The notes under the pieces: generated by a model
Databases searched by the model: none
What the model was told of the DNA's origin: nothing
Seen by the model: only the letters and a program-made list of their open reading frames with translations
Shown here: piece after piece, positions 37,183 to 49,988 of the stretch
Position numbering within the stretch: position 1 is the first letter of the stretch
How the letters are laid out: every line of letters begins with the position of its first letter
Program-made: the position numbers and the translations under genes
NCBI GenBank assembly: GCA_958496175.1
Contig: OY292279.1
Coordinates: 1,612,001-1,676,000, forward strand
Direction of reading: 5' to 3'
Length of the DNA: 64,000 bases
Source: Sisyra terminalis
Lineage: Eukaryota > Arthropoda > Insecta > Neuroptera > Sisyridae

Positions 37183-39122
37183 ACATGGCGAGTTGGCCGC
37201 CAAAAAGGAACCTATGTCGAAACTTATGTTAAAATATCGGCTTGATATAAAAACATATTTTATATACTTTTCGCCACCAAATTCCATCTTGACCTTGAGA
37301 TATGGGCAAAAATGTCCTCCCCCCCACATAACTATTTTCCAAAGTTATATATCTCAAAAACTAACTAAGCTAGAGAAGTGAAACCAACGCGAGGCTTTAG
37401 ATTATTTTACAGAGTATATCTTATACTTTTTTGAAATTTTTAGAAAAAAAAAAATTACTAAAAAAATCCAAAAAACAAATGAAATAATTTTTTTTATGTG
37501 TTCTCTGAAAATGACAATCACGAAAAAATATATTTAATGCTTCTACATGAGTACTATAACTCATAAAAATTGCGTGTGAAAATAGTTGGTTTAACACCTT
37601 GAAAAAAAATAAAATGTGATTTACGCCTAATAGTTTACCATGGTTTTATTTTTTTCGAAGTGTTGCACCAATTTTTTTTTCACGCAACTTCAATTAAATA
37701 TAGGTCACATAAATTAGTAAAACATATATTATTTTCATAATTGTAAGTCTAAGGAAACATTAAATATAATTTTTGACTAGTTTTTTGGGTTTTCTATATT
37801 TACTATTAAGATAATTACATTCAAAAGTCAAAATAATTATCCCAAAAGAAAAGAAAAACCAACTAGTGTTCAATTTTTATTAAAATAAGAATAGAATTAA
37901 AAAAATTATCGGCACTGCTATAATTTATTACAATTGGAATACTGTGCGTCTCCAATTAATTCTGGGTACATATTGACGGCATCTGAATTTCTTGGTTTTC
38001 TTCGTTTAGCTTAGGATATTATTCACTGGCTCATACCAAAATTTTTACAAGTTCTACCTAAAGTGGGTGAATAAATGAACTATCAAATAATATTATAAAA
38101 CAATGTTTAAAATAAGCACCTAATATCATTAGGGTAGAAGTAAAATCAAGACATATGTATAAATAGCAAAGACGGTCGTATATACAATGATTATATTTTG
38201 AATGATAAAGATTGCAACAGTATTTTCCGTTATTCCTGTGATTCTCCAATAGAAACTTTACAGTGGGATATTGTTCTCATGCAACAGCTTTTATTTGTTA
38301 TTTTTCATATGAACAATAATAATCCAAAATTCTGCGTACCACGAGATACTAACTAAATTATTTTAGGTTCATAATATTCCAGTTGTAATAAATTATAACA
38401 GTGACGATAATTTTTTTTTATACTTATTTTAATATAAAATTGAACAGTAGAAGTTTTTTTTCTTTTGGGATCAATTATTTTGATCTTGAAAGTTATCATC
38501 TTAAGAGTAAATATAGAAAAACCAAGAAACTAATAAAAAATTTTTTTTTTGTTTCCATAGACTTACAATTATGAAAATAATATATGTTTTACTCCTTTAG
38601 GTGACCTATGTTTAATTGAAGTTTTGTGAAAAAAAAGTTGGTGCAACACTTCGAAAAAAAATAAAGCCGAGGTATATTAGTAGGCGTAAATCACATTTCA
38701 TTTTTTTTCAAGGTGTTGTACCTCTTTTTTTTTCACGCAATTTTTATGAGTTATAGTGCTCATGTAGAAGCATAAAATGTATTTTTTTCGTGATTGTCAT
38801 TTTCAGAGAACACATAAAAAAAATTATTTCATTTGTTTTTAGATTTTTTTGGTATAATTTTTTTTCTAAAAATTTCAAAAAAATATATGATATACTCTGT
38901 AAAATAATCTAAAGCCTCGCGTTGGTTTCACTTCTCTAGCTTAATTAGTTATTGAGATATATAACTTTGAAAAATAGCCATGCGGGGGGACATTTTTGCC
39001 CATATCTCCAGGTCAAAGAGGAATTTGATCGCGAAAAGTATATAAAATTTGTTTGTGTATCAATCCGATATTTTAACATAAGTTTCGACATAGGTTCCTA
39101 TTTAGGGGCCAACTCGCCATGT
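37183..39122. mobile_element. 1.94-kb palindromic element inside duplication unit A
   Basis: The ends are ACATGGCGAGTTGGCC (37183-37198) and its inverse GGCCAACTCGCCATGT (39107-39122). The arms stay inverted over most of their length: 37360-37420 against 38885-38945 (AAGCCTCGCG and inverse), 37490-37600 against 38700-38825, 37690-37850 against 38440-38630. The centre is near 38150, with a less symmetric middle of about 500 bp. No protein is encoded. It is probably a non-autonomous foldback DNA element, unrelated in sequence to those at 2.7 and 7.7 kb. Confidence 0.8.
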
Positions 39123-39310
39123 ATCGTTGAGATTCAATCACTGACTACCAATACTGTTGGCTTATGCTTAGCAAAAATTTAACGAATAACAACAATATTT
39201 GATAAATCTCCAGATTGATAGACATGAAACCTTAACATTTTTCTTCAGGTAAAACTCCTCTAGTCATTCTGATACCATAAACAAAAAATAACCGATTACA
39301 ATTTTTAAAA

Positions 39311-40070
39311 GATCTTCAGTATTAGAGGAATTTAAAGAATGAGTGGTTAAAAGTATTTTCTGAGAAAAATACATTTCTTAAACATCGATTGTACATTTAG
39401 GATCCGTTACAAAAACATGGAGTTTTTCCTCACACATTTATCTTTCAATTTTACCAAATTAAAAACTAAAGAATAGATTTGCTCACATAATAAAATTAAT
39501 TGCTGACAGTTTTTTAACTTATAGATATGTACACTTTCCCACGTGAAAATCTAGCGGAAGAAATATCGAAAATGTTACAAAAAGTCTTTGGTGGCCAAGC
39601 TTTATCAAAATCAAGGATAAGTGTAGGAGGTAAACTACATCTATAGTTCTTCTTTATCTTATTGTTCGATTTAAACTTTTTATTTTGTAATTTTACAGTT
39701 AAACTTATGCATCTGAAATTAAAAAATCCGATGTGCAACTTTCAAGAAAGTATCATCCGATAAGTGTTGAGATATCAAAATCTTGGAAGTTAGTGGCTGG
39801 TTGATGAATTTGTTTGTTCTCTTGCTAGTAACGTAGTGGCTATCTTCTACCAAAAACCATCAAATACTGAAGAAAAGACTTAAAAAAACATAAATTTGTC
39901 GATTATATATCGTTGAGATTCAATCACAGACTTTACCAATACTGTTGGCTTAATTTAACGGATAACAACATCTCCCGATTGGTAGACATGAAACCTTAAC
40001 ATTTTTCTTCAGGTAAAACTTTCCTAGTCATTCTGATACAATAAACAAAAATTAACCGAGTACAATTTTC
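39311..40070 (+). repeat. Tandem duplication, unit B (uninterrupted)
   Basis: It starts GATCTTCAGTATTAGAGG immediately after the end of unit A and carries the same order of landmarks, without the palindrome: the site is continuous at about 39895-39915, running into ATCGTTGAGATTCAATCAC. Divergence from unit A is modest, roughly one base in ten outside the exon-like blocks by eye. Confidence 0.78.
39525..39763 (+). pseudogene. Two-exon open module of unknown identity, copy B
   Basis: Block 1 (39525-39629) begins after TTTTTTAACTTATAG and ends at GGAG/GTAAAC. Block 2 (39699-39763) begins after TTTACAG and ends in TAA. The joined frame is open and equal in length to copy A, with amino-acid changes including R/K, S-H to L-Q and D/G in block 1. 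The putative introns are 81 bp (A) and 69 bp (B). Preservation of frame and splice signals in both copies is suggestive but not proof of coding. Confidence 0.3.
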
Positions 40071-40099
40071 AATTTTTAGCGAAAAACGGAGAAGGATGA

Positions 40100-41800
40100 C
40101 AATTTTTTCATCGTCGGACTCATAATGGAGGTTGACGAAAGTGTGTTGGAAAATAGAAAGGCGGGGGTGGGGGTCGGGGGTGATGTAACGATAAGTAGAC
40201 CACAAGATGAAATACTTGACAAGACAACAAGTTCTCAACGTCACGATGACGATGACAACGAGGGTCAGGAGGAAGAGGATGAAGAGAAGAACGTTCGACG
40301 ACGACAACGACAACGACAACGATATGCTCCGTTATGCAGATACATAACGAGAGGGCTGCCTGCCGTCGCTATCGTCGCTACATTATGTTGTGGTGGTGCT
40401 CTACATTTACCTCAAATATCGCACGACCGGTGTTCCTGAGGAAAATGAGGAAGTCGACCGGAGAACGAGGAAGCGCGCGCGATCCACGTGGAATGAGTGC
40501 GGGAGCACACCATGCCGTCTTCCACAGTGTTTTCCAAGAATGGGGAGCGAAACGGGAGAGTTGATAGCGTGCCATCTATACTGCCATCCTGTCGCTATTC
40601 TCGCCACCCCCTCTATACTGTGTATATTATCGCGATGACGACGACGACGACGACGACAGCGATGTGGAGGAGCATCGTCAACTCGTCGTCGTAATGTGCT
40701 GTGACGGATGTCTTGAGCACGTTTCGTTTTTGATGTCAGTCGTCGTCGTCGTCGTCCTAGTCGACGTTGACGTCGTTGTGTTCATGACAGGTTGATGAGA
40801 GGAGGCGTTGGATGATTGCCTCGCAGAGATCGGTCACGACTCGACTCGATATGGCCTCAACACTATCCACCCCCAACCCTCCAATACAGAGACCAATTTC
40901 GAAAATTTTCTTCAATCAACCATTGTTATTGTAATGAATATTTTTTTAGGTGTTTCCAGGAGAATTTTTCTACTAGAATCAAATACCGTCGAGAAAAAAA
41001 GTGGTTGAAAAGGGCCACTTTCGTAGAAGGGTTGTGGAAATAGATTTGGTTGTAGTCCGGATCTGGAGGCGGTAAGCAGTTTGATGTGTAGCCGGGGGTG
41101 GTTGGCGAGTGTAACATGCCACCGGCGAGCGTGTGAGGCGGCATAAAGGGCATGAAAATGGGGCGGCTGTTAGAGCCGCCACAGGCAGTCGCGTGCCTGC
41201 GCTCCCTGCATGCGACACAACCTTCACGATCCCTACCATGAACAACCCCCCCGAACTCGTACTCCGGTAAACCACCCTGAACACCACCCGTACAGCCGCA
41301 TCCACTGAAATAAATTCTCCGGACGTTTACTGCCACGTCGTCGTTGTCGTCGTCGCCAACATTTCCACACCACACGTCACGCATTCGGGATCATTTCGCA
41401 CATGTTCCCTCAAAGCTCCCACCACCAACAAGGAATTCGAGTCGACGAAGGCGACACTAGTCATAAATTGCAACCGCTTAAATTTTTAAGGAAAAATCCC
41501 CAAGTTTTTCCCGAAATGTTTAGCCCCGATCCGGGGTGTTAAAGGCAAGTTAAATCCGGGTCTGCGGTGTCGGCTCCAACGCTGCAACATGGCAGTGTAA
41601 GCGCGTGTCGGTGGTCGGCGCCCAGCGTCTTCCCAATCCCCTGCTCTGGCCGGAGGACGACCTGCAAAAGCCTGCCAACCGCCCCCACAACCCCCACAAC
41701 ACCCCCTAACGCCACAACGGTTCACTGTCAAGCGCCACTCGCTATTCCAACACGATACGTTGAACGAGCGTTCCGTTTACCATTACGAATTTCATCCGGC
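40100..41800. other. GC/CpG-rich island pair
   Basis: Two blocks (about 40130-40800 and 41040-41760) stand out as GC- and CpG-rich against the AT-rich background, with triplet runs such as (GAC)n at about 40634-40657 and (GTC)n at about 40738-40757. Overlapping open frames occur on both strands (for example 40125-40439 plus, 40926-41384 minus), but they are low-complexity and match no family I know. They may be regulatory DNA or non-coding exons in the interval upstream of the HES gene. Confidence 0.4.
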
Positions 41801-42589
41801 GCTTAAAGCGATAGACTCATATCCCTTCAAATATTTTCTCCGCTCTAGAGTTTTCGATGTAAACCGAAAAATTGGCACCAACCAAAACCCAAAAGTAAGA
41901 GGGGCATTTTCCTTCATGAAAATTGATGCTTTTTCTTTTTTAGTATCTACGCCAAAAAAAGAAGGAAAAGTTTTAGAGCTTTGAGCTTTAAACGATACAA
42001 AAACTGTACAAATTACGAAGAGTCCTCTCACTGTATTGAATAATATAGAAGGAAAACTATAAGTAGTTGGACAGGAAAAAGAAAGAAGAAGAATTATAAA
42101 GAGAAGTTGGTATGGACTCATTTATTATTTGTGTTTTAAATTAGACGAATTTCTATCAAGAATTATCAGAAAAAATGTAAAAAAAATTTTAAAGTAACTT
42201 TGTTTGGCATACAATTATATAACAGTAATTAAATAAACTAAATTAATCCTTAACACTCTGGAAAAAATTAATAATTTTGTTAAATTTTGTTGGTAATTCT
42301 GTTAAAAAAGTTGATTTAATATAACTAAAGCTTTTGACCCCATTATTTTGATAATTTTTGATAAAAAACCTAATAAGCTTGTAACGAAAACATTATAGTT
42401 TGTTCCAGCTTGTTCTCCTAAATGTCACCAGGTGAATTTTCTAAATTGCTAGTTGATAGTAACTTCAAATGATTTAGTTTTGCACTAGAGCCAACAATTA
42501 CTTAATACGAGTCCACATGTCCGAGGAAAATTCCAAAAAAACAGTATAGGACCAAAATAAGATTTTTACGCTGACTTTAAACAGTTATA
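41801..42589. other. AT-rich spacer
   Basis: No gene, large repeat or regulatory element is recognised. Confidence 0.5.
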
Positions 42590-42985
42590 CTGAGTATACA
42601 ATATATAAGATATATTGCAGTCCAATTTATGTAGTATAATCTGATATAATAATATATAAAAATCATTCGATAAACATAAATTTGAAAAGAAGTTCAAACA
42701 AAAAAATATTCGTGAGGTATTTGCCCAGATATCTATTTCGATTGCCAAGCAATCTTATGATTCACATAAAGGTGAATCATCACAAAGTAGTTACGGAGTG
42801 ATCCAAACTACTTGATGACCACTGAGGAAGATTGCTTGGCAATCGAAATACGTACCTGGGCAATACGTCACGAATACTTTTTTGAACTTCTGTTCAAATT
42901 TATGTTTATGGTATGATTTTATGTATTATTATATCAGATTATACTACATAAATTGGACTGCAATATATCCTATATATTGTATACA
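42590..42985. mobile_element. Palindromic MITE, most complete short copy
   Basis: The arms 42590-42760 and 42830-42985 are inverted copies: GTATACAATATATAAGATAT and its inverse, CAATTTATGTAGTATAATCT and inverse, CGATTGCCAAGCAATC within both. It belongs to the same family as 2750-4675 and 28155-28405. It keeps the stretch CCAATTTATGTAGTATAAT unbroken, which is the Helitron-free version of the site occupied at 2919-3854. Confidence 0.8.
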
Positions 42986-44000
42986 CAGTGCCGTATAGGA
43001 TTTAGGATGTTGGTTTTTCGGAAACTTGAGCCGAAAGATGTGTATATAAATAAATGGCACTGGGAACAAAACTTGCAGCTGGTTGGTATCAGGAAGAGAA
43101 TGCAAGTGATACGTACTTTTAATGTATATTTGAAATTTGTCTATAATCAAGAAATATGAAGAATTGCAAGGATAACGATTGACACCAGTTTAAATATTAA
43201 AGAATTTGGATTAACACGGATATGAATTAAAGTGCGAATAAAAATTGTAACAGGTCTGAAGTACAAAAATATATTCCATTAAAGAAATGGGATTGAACTG
43301 TCTAATCAAGGTTTTTAAAATACACAGGTGACCTCATGGTGGCTACGTGGTGTATCCAGAAGAAATTCATACATATCTTCAGACTGATTCAATTTCAAAA
43401 AAATTCTTCGTATGACGTCATTTTTTTTTTCTAATGGAGCAACCTGTGTAATTTACAAACCTTGTTGTCTAATATCTTTTAAAATGTATTATTCTGTGCG
43501 TAGTACGATAACGATTGAATGCATTCTCGAGAGAAAGTGGCTAGTCTTATTTAGCCTCCATCAAACAACAAAAACTGGAATATTTTAGTCAAAATTTTCT
43601 TCTAAAACTTTACACTTTACAGATCAATCAAGCTGAGGAATATCAACCGCAAAATTTTGTGCTAGTTACACATCACATCTGTACATTGATAGAAGAAACA
43701 GTGAAAAGCTCAAAAACGCACAGGAATATTTAATGTAGAGTTACAAAATAGCTTTACAAATGGAAAACTTATAATAAACAATTGTAGAATCTTCGTTTTC
43801 TAATGATCAGGTCGAGTAAAAATATTCTTTCGGTGGTTTAACTTTGGCAAGAAATCTCCTGATTGTATTTTTCTGGTTTTAGATCATAATTGTTTCAAAT
43901 GCTACAAAAGAGTTTTCCAGTTCTGCGCTGATTGGAGCTTGAATTAAAACCGTTTTTCCATTATATTTCCTGCGTTTTGGGCAAAAATGTCATGAAACTT
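42986..44000. other. AT-rich spacer
   Basis: No gene, large repeat or regulatory element is recognised. Confidence 0.5.
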
Positions 44001-45320
44001 TCGAAAAAAGATCGATTCGTCGCTGGCCAAATGTGGCTGGTTGGCATTTAGACCTCGCACGCTGGAAAATGGCAGAAAAACGTGCACAGAACTTGGATGG
44101 ATGATCGAGTTGATGAGTGCCACATTGGCGAAGGCGGCGTCCCATTAAAAATGAACGGGTTCTCGTCTAAAATGCACGATGATGTCGTGTGTGGTGTGGC
44201 GCTTGGTCTGATAGTAAACGACGACTAGAGCGTCGCTCGCTCATTCGTGTGGGGGGGTGGATGGGCGACCGACGCTGTGTGGGATGTCGACGCTACAGCT
44301 GATGGCGACCCCGTCAGCAGCTGCGGCGGCGGTCGCGTCAATAGCCGGCACGCGACGTACTCTCCCTCTCCCGCTATCCGTACAGCCACTGTAACGCGCC
44401 CAACCACCCACAACTACACTGTAAAATCATTGTGCCAAAAACGTTTCTATTCCTAATATATCCAATTAATTCCTCCGGACTCTGAGTATTCACTTGCTCG
44501 AGCTTTCCTCTGATGTAATCGCATTAAATTTAGTGAGAGATTCGCAAAGATTGACAAGACAAAGCTTTTTTCTTCAAGTAAAACCTTTGAATTTCACTTT
44601 AATAAAAAATCTTTTAATATCGTTTTATTGTCTTAAAATTTGAATTAAGATATCTTTTTTGGTATTAAATTCATATTGCTTTGGTACCTAGACTTACTGC
44701 TGGATATAATTGCTCAAATAATGGTTTTTCTTTCTCAAATTAAAACCGGTTTGGTAGTGGGTAGTTAAAAGAAATATGAGGACAATTTTGGGAAAACTTT
44801 CATCGCGTAGCGATGAGTCTTATGAGCTTTTTCTTTGTGGTAAAGCTTGTGAAAAACAGTGTAAAACATAATGTTAGAAACAACCACAATATAGCTCGGG
44901 TAGACTGTGAAGGATATAGATATATGTAGCGACACTCTTGCTGTCTAACGGCTTCGCACCCACCCCATTTACGATCGACTTTACCCTCACACATACAACG
45001 GTTCCGTGGCTCTGATGGCAACTCCGGGGTGGGTGGTGACAACCACCTCATCATCCCCATCGCCCAACCAAGCAACTACGCGAATACGGCGAATACTACA
45101 CCATTGCGATAACAACGGCTTCACACAACGACAACCCTCAACCTCCCATAACGATGCCATGCCAAACCATCGTGATCATCATCATCATCATCATCACCAT
45201 CGTCATCCCCCTAAAATCAGCACTAGCAACACATTACTTCCATCACACCATTCACCACAAAAGGCGAAACCGCTCATCTTCATGCAAAATTTCCATGCAA
45301 TGACCGCAAACACTTGAACA
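44001..45320. other. GC/CpG-rich islands
   Basis: Blocks at about 44010-44420 and 44930-45300 are CpG- and CA-rich, including an (ATC)n run at about 45175-45196 and repeated CACCAC/CAACGAC words. Open frames cross them on both strands without recognisable domains. No splice-joined gene model could be supported. Confidence 0.35.
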
Positions 45321-46950
45321 TTTGAAAAACACCCGAAAAAAACTCACCGACTAATATAAATAGAAAAAAATATGATAATATTTAATCTTTCATTCAATCG
45401 CTGGTGAAAATGTGGAAATATAGAAAAAAGTCAAAGAACTTCAGGAATATTTCCACCCGCAATGACTTTTAATGCAGGCCAAACAGCATACGTTTATGTA
45501 TAAAACTTTGCCTATACTATAACAAATATAATTTCTGAATTTTCAGGTTGGATGGCACCAATAATATGAGGAAGAATTTACCAAGAAATAACAACTAAAG
45601 AAATTATTAATTAATAAGCAAAATTTTTCGAAAGTGTTGTGTTTCAATAAAAGCTTTTCGGTTTTTAAATTTACGATTTCTAACCACTTAAAAGTGAAGG
45701 ATTGACTTCACTTAGCAGAACAGAATTGGATATATCTTAACACTTATAGGGTCATTCACAACCCTGTTAAAAAAAGCTTTTGAAAGCGTTTTATCAATAA
45801 TTTAAATAGGATATCACATAAAGCTTGCTCTTTTAAGCTGGAATTACTAAATTGCAAAAAAAAAAGTTTTCCATTAACTCAAATTAACTTCTTTCAATAA
45901 TATTTTTAGTTTTCATTTCTATCATTTCTATATCAACCATTTGTTAACTTTATTCTATAAACTGTTCGGAAACTTGATTTGATAAGATATAGAATCATAG
46001 CCGTAGTAAAAAATATACACTTTACAATAGTAAGAAATAATATTTGATCCACCCTTAGGGATCAAAAATAAGACTTACCGTTAATAATATCCCGAACCAT
46101 GAATTATTTATATTATTAACGACCAAAACCACATCGGAAATGTATGTAAAGTGAAGACAGGTGCCTGAATAAACTGTAATATAGTGAGAAATTAATGAAA
46201 AATATTTCCTGATAAGTTGGTCTTGTGTTCCGGAAAAAAGCTTTTAAGTTCTCCAATTTAGTAACCGAAACTAAGAACAATAATAAAAAAAAAAGCAATT
46301 TTACTAGTATTATTCTAAATAATGATATTCTTTAAGTTTCTAATTGATCAATATTTTTGCTATTTGAAAAAAAACTTGGCTTCGGGTAGTGTAACTTTGT
46401 AACAAAAATGTAAGGCCATGGTGAATAAATTCATATAACAAGGCCACAAAAGATGTCAACTAATTAATACGTGTTGGAAAAATAATGATTTCCATTAACA
46501 TCAAAGATGTTTTCTTAATATTTGCGAGATGTTTGCTGATACAGCAAGAAAATCGTAAGTGACTCTGAATTGGGTTTGGAGCGATTTTTTTCGCGGATTA
46601 AGGTGTTGTAGGCGAAACGTTGGTGTAAAATGCCTCTGTGTGGTATTTGGTTAAATCGTATTGCTCGAGTTTGACTTAAAATCGATCTTGAACACGAATA
46701 TTAGTAATTAGATACCTTCCACAAATTGCCTCGAGACATTTTTCCCATTTACATCATCTGCCCTGCTCTCGCTCCCGCTCCCCACATCCATCAACTAGAA
46801 AATAATCTTCTCGATTTAATCACGAAATAATTACAATCTCGCACGTAATTTTTATCTCGAAAAATTTTAAAGTTTTTGATTTGTTTCCAGTGTGAAGAAA
46901 TGTAGAGAAAAAAGAAAACGGTTTTGTTTATTAACGTTATGTAATACGCA
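45321..46950. other. AT-rich spacer
   Basis: No gene, large repeat or regulatory element is recognised. Confidence 0.5.
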
Positions 46951-46959
46951 GAAGATTAG

Positions 46960-47560
46960 AGTCGTGTGGCCTCAACGATCATCAGAATGAATACAAGCCA
47001 ACCCCATCCTCATTAGTAACGCAACCTCCGTCATTTCCTCAAAGCCCTCCGATCGTAACATTCTCCGAATGGCATCATTGCCCCCGTCCGCACTATCTGG
47101 TGATGTATAAAAAAAGGAAAAAAGGAAAAAGAAAAAAAACGAGAGAAAAAAAATGTTACTTCTATTAGTCGGGAACGTGGACTCGCGTCATCAGCAGTGC
47201 GGTTGTAGGGTGTCTGTCTCGCTGCCCACTTGATCCTTAACCACCTCCGGGAGTCTCACATTCGCAAAGCTCCGACACAACCGCCGTGCCGCGCCGCCAC
47301 CCGACATAACCACTACGACGAGCTTTCAACCAACCCCCACGAGAAAGCTTTAGTCAGGCGAACGACGCGTCATCACCACCCTCAGTCATATACCACCTGC
47401 CAGCCATCACCTCGGCATAAAGCACCCACCATACTCTCCATTGTAGCGCACGGATTTCCAACCAAACACAACAAACTCGAGGGTTGGAGTACCACGAGGT
47501 GAGGGTTGGCATACTACGTACAAAACACACGTCTCCATCTACATCCTCGACTAGGGATGA
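46960..47560. other. GC/CpG-rich island
   Basis: Another block of raised GC content, rich in ACCACC/CACGAC words, with a single 90-codon plus-strand frame (47230-47502) of His/Pro/Thr-rich low-complexity composition. It resembles the islands at 40.1-41.8 and 44.0-45.3 kb in composition rather than in exact sequence. Confidence 0.35.
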
Positions 47561-49939
47561 ACCACAAGTCGTCGTTTAATTAAAAAAAACATACACAAAG
47601 CTGTCTTTCAACTAATTATCTAGCGAATCTTCCAATTTCCGATACTTACATTGTCAAAGAGAAATCACGATACAAATGATTTTTTGGAGAAGCAAAAAAA
47701 AAATGTTCCAAACTAATTTTAAGTCGGTGCCAAACTATTAAACTTACTGATAACTATTGATAACGTAAAACCAAGCAAAACATGTTATAATTATTTGTAA
47801 ATTTACAAGTTTGGATAAGTTTCAAGGGAGTTTAATACCGTATTATCTTGGGTCGATTAAATCTTTTTAAATTCCGTTTTTTTCTCCAATTCTCTGTTGA
47901 AATTAGGAAGGGAATGCTTCTCAGATTGGATTTAGATGTCCCAGTGATATATTTTGAATTTGGATCATTAGATTACATCAAAACAAGACAAGGACTTATC
48001 AAACATTCTGTATAGAAATTTCATACATATGCGAACACGCTACGAATATCTCTCTAGTGCCTACGGTATGGATATGCTCCCAATACCTACCAACCCCCGG
48101 TTCATACCCCAGCCCCGTTTTATCATGGAAGAGAGAACTATTATAGTATGCTGTTCATTCCATGAGAACAACACACATCATACGCTCCATATGAACTAAT
48201 GGTATACATAACGCAAGCTAATGATAGTGCCCCACTTGTATCAGTTCCAAAACCCAAGCTCGCTTGTAATACTTTTCAAATGCAAAATTTTCACTTTTTA
48301 TCATTCAAATACATTGGTCCAATCGGTCAAACTTTGCATAAAAAACGAGCTTACAAAAAGTTAGCAACATCTTTGTAAAGTTTATCAGTAATTAATTACC
48401 AAACCGAAAATATTGGCAACATATTCACCAAATTAGAATGTCGTTAAATCTTTATTTATAAATATTTTTTAAAGAATCAAAAGATGTGTTAAAGCACATC
48501 ATTTTTTTATATACAAATATCTGCTATTTTAAATTTTCTTATCTAAGTATATAATTTCAATAATTTCTCTATTCCACATCAAATTATTAAATCAACTTTC
48601 TTATTTTCTTCTCTCGGTGATTCAAAAACATAATATTTTCGTCATTAGCCATAGAAAGAAGAAATAAAGTTAATAATTTTGAAAAAGCTCACATACGACA
48701 CTGAAAAATAAAGCAAGTAAATCAATTGAAAAGTAAGTGATTTGCTTAATGAACAGCTGTTTAAATTCTTATTATAAAAGTATCAATAATTGATAAATCA
48801 AATTACCAAATAAAAAATTAATTTTACTTAAATAATAATGTGAAACCGTCGATCTAAAAGTTAACTGGAAAAAAATTCATTAGGATTTGGGAGAATTATA
48901 AATTGAAATTAATTTTTAACTAAACAAATAAATATTTTTTTGAGTTTAAGTATTAATATTTATTTTATGAAATCGTAAGATGGGCAATATGGAGTAGGTA
49001 TAAAAAAGCAATCAGTAACAGTATTGAAATAATAAAATACATTTAAAGTTCACCATTTCTATAACTTTAACTAACCGATACTCATGATTTCGAAAGCGTC
49101 AAAATTATTACTAATATATTTTATGGGCTTTTGAAAAATTCATTTTTATTTTCCCGTTTGATATCGTTCAATTTATGTTGCAATATATACGACTAAAATC
49201 TCAGTTTAAAACGATTTTATTGATTAATTAATGTTAGTGAAAATATTTTTCCATCCATATATCGGAATTTTAATATTTTTTATAATTGTTATTAGTGAAT
49301 TATGGTGAAAATTTAAAAATAAACTAAAACAATTCGTGTACCACCTATGCTAGAATCGTCCAACTACTGTAATTAAAAAGGTAAAGTTACGAGGTTAGTT
49401 TGATGAACTGCTCCTAGATGGCGACAAATAAGACGTGTGTAATTGCTGTCACTGCTACAATTAATTATTAATCGATTAAATCTGTACAACTTTTCAAGTA
49501 GTGACTTATTTGAATTACAATAAAAATATTTGCACCGTTTAATCAACAATCTATTATTCCATCAAAACAATTTCATGTTACATAAAGTAGAATACTTCCA
49601 AAAACAAAAATCAATTTTCAAAAATGCTTAATTTAGTATTTTAAATTGTAATGAACTCAGCTTTTTTTTTAAAAAAAAGTATTTCTCAACTATCTAAATT
49701 ACGTTAAAACACGTAACTTGTGTAAGATGCAAAATATACTATTTATATTAAGTGTAACGTATTTGAACTGTAAAGGCGTCAAATGATTTGTGTTATACTT
49801 TAAAGTTCATATAGTTTTGACTTGAAATAAATCAAAAGTTACGATCTCAGAAAAAAAAAACAACTTAACTTTATTTACGAAAAAAAAATGTCACTTTTCA
49901 TATTTTCTAGAATAAACGAAAAAATCAGTAAACTTATTA
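47561..49939. other. AT-rich spacer downstream of WDR33
   Basis: Only short random open frames; no gene or large repeat is recognised. Confidence 0.5.
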
Positions 49940-49945
49940 TTTATT
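49940..49945 (-). promoter_or_regulatory. Polyadenylation signal of WDR33
   Basis: AATAAA on the minus strand, about 45 bp past the WDR33 stop codon (49989-49991), after a minus-strand A-rich run. The very short 3' UTR is plausible but not proven. Confidence 0.5.
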
Positions 49946-49988
49946 TTTCACATTTAAGCGTCTAATTTTTTTTTTTTTTTTTTTTGAT

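Larger units (their letters stand above)
36583..39310 (+). repeat. Tandem duplication, unit A (interrupted by a palindrome)
   Basis: Unit A is 36583-37182 plus 39123-39310, about 790 bp. It matches unit B (39311-about 40070) along its length: GATCTTCAG start, ACATTTAGGATCCGTTAC, the two exon-like blocks, GTGGCTATCT, ATCGTTGAGATTCAATCA, and GACATGAAACCTTAACATTT near the end. Unit A contains a 1.94-kb palindrome that unit B lacks, so that insertion either postdates the duplication or was lost from B. Confidence 0.8.

Noticed and set aside
40125..40439. 104-codon plus-strand frame in the GC-rich island as a gene
   Set aside because: It is low-complexity (Asp/Glu and Arg/Gln runs), overlaps open frames on the other strand with similar quality, and matches no known family.
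40926..41384. 152-codon minus-strand frame in the GC-rich island
   Set aside because: High GC makes long random frames likely. The frame's ends lie in AT-rich DNA with no splice or domain support.
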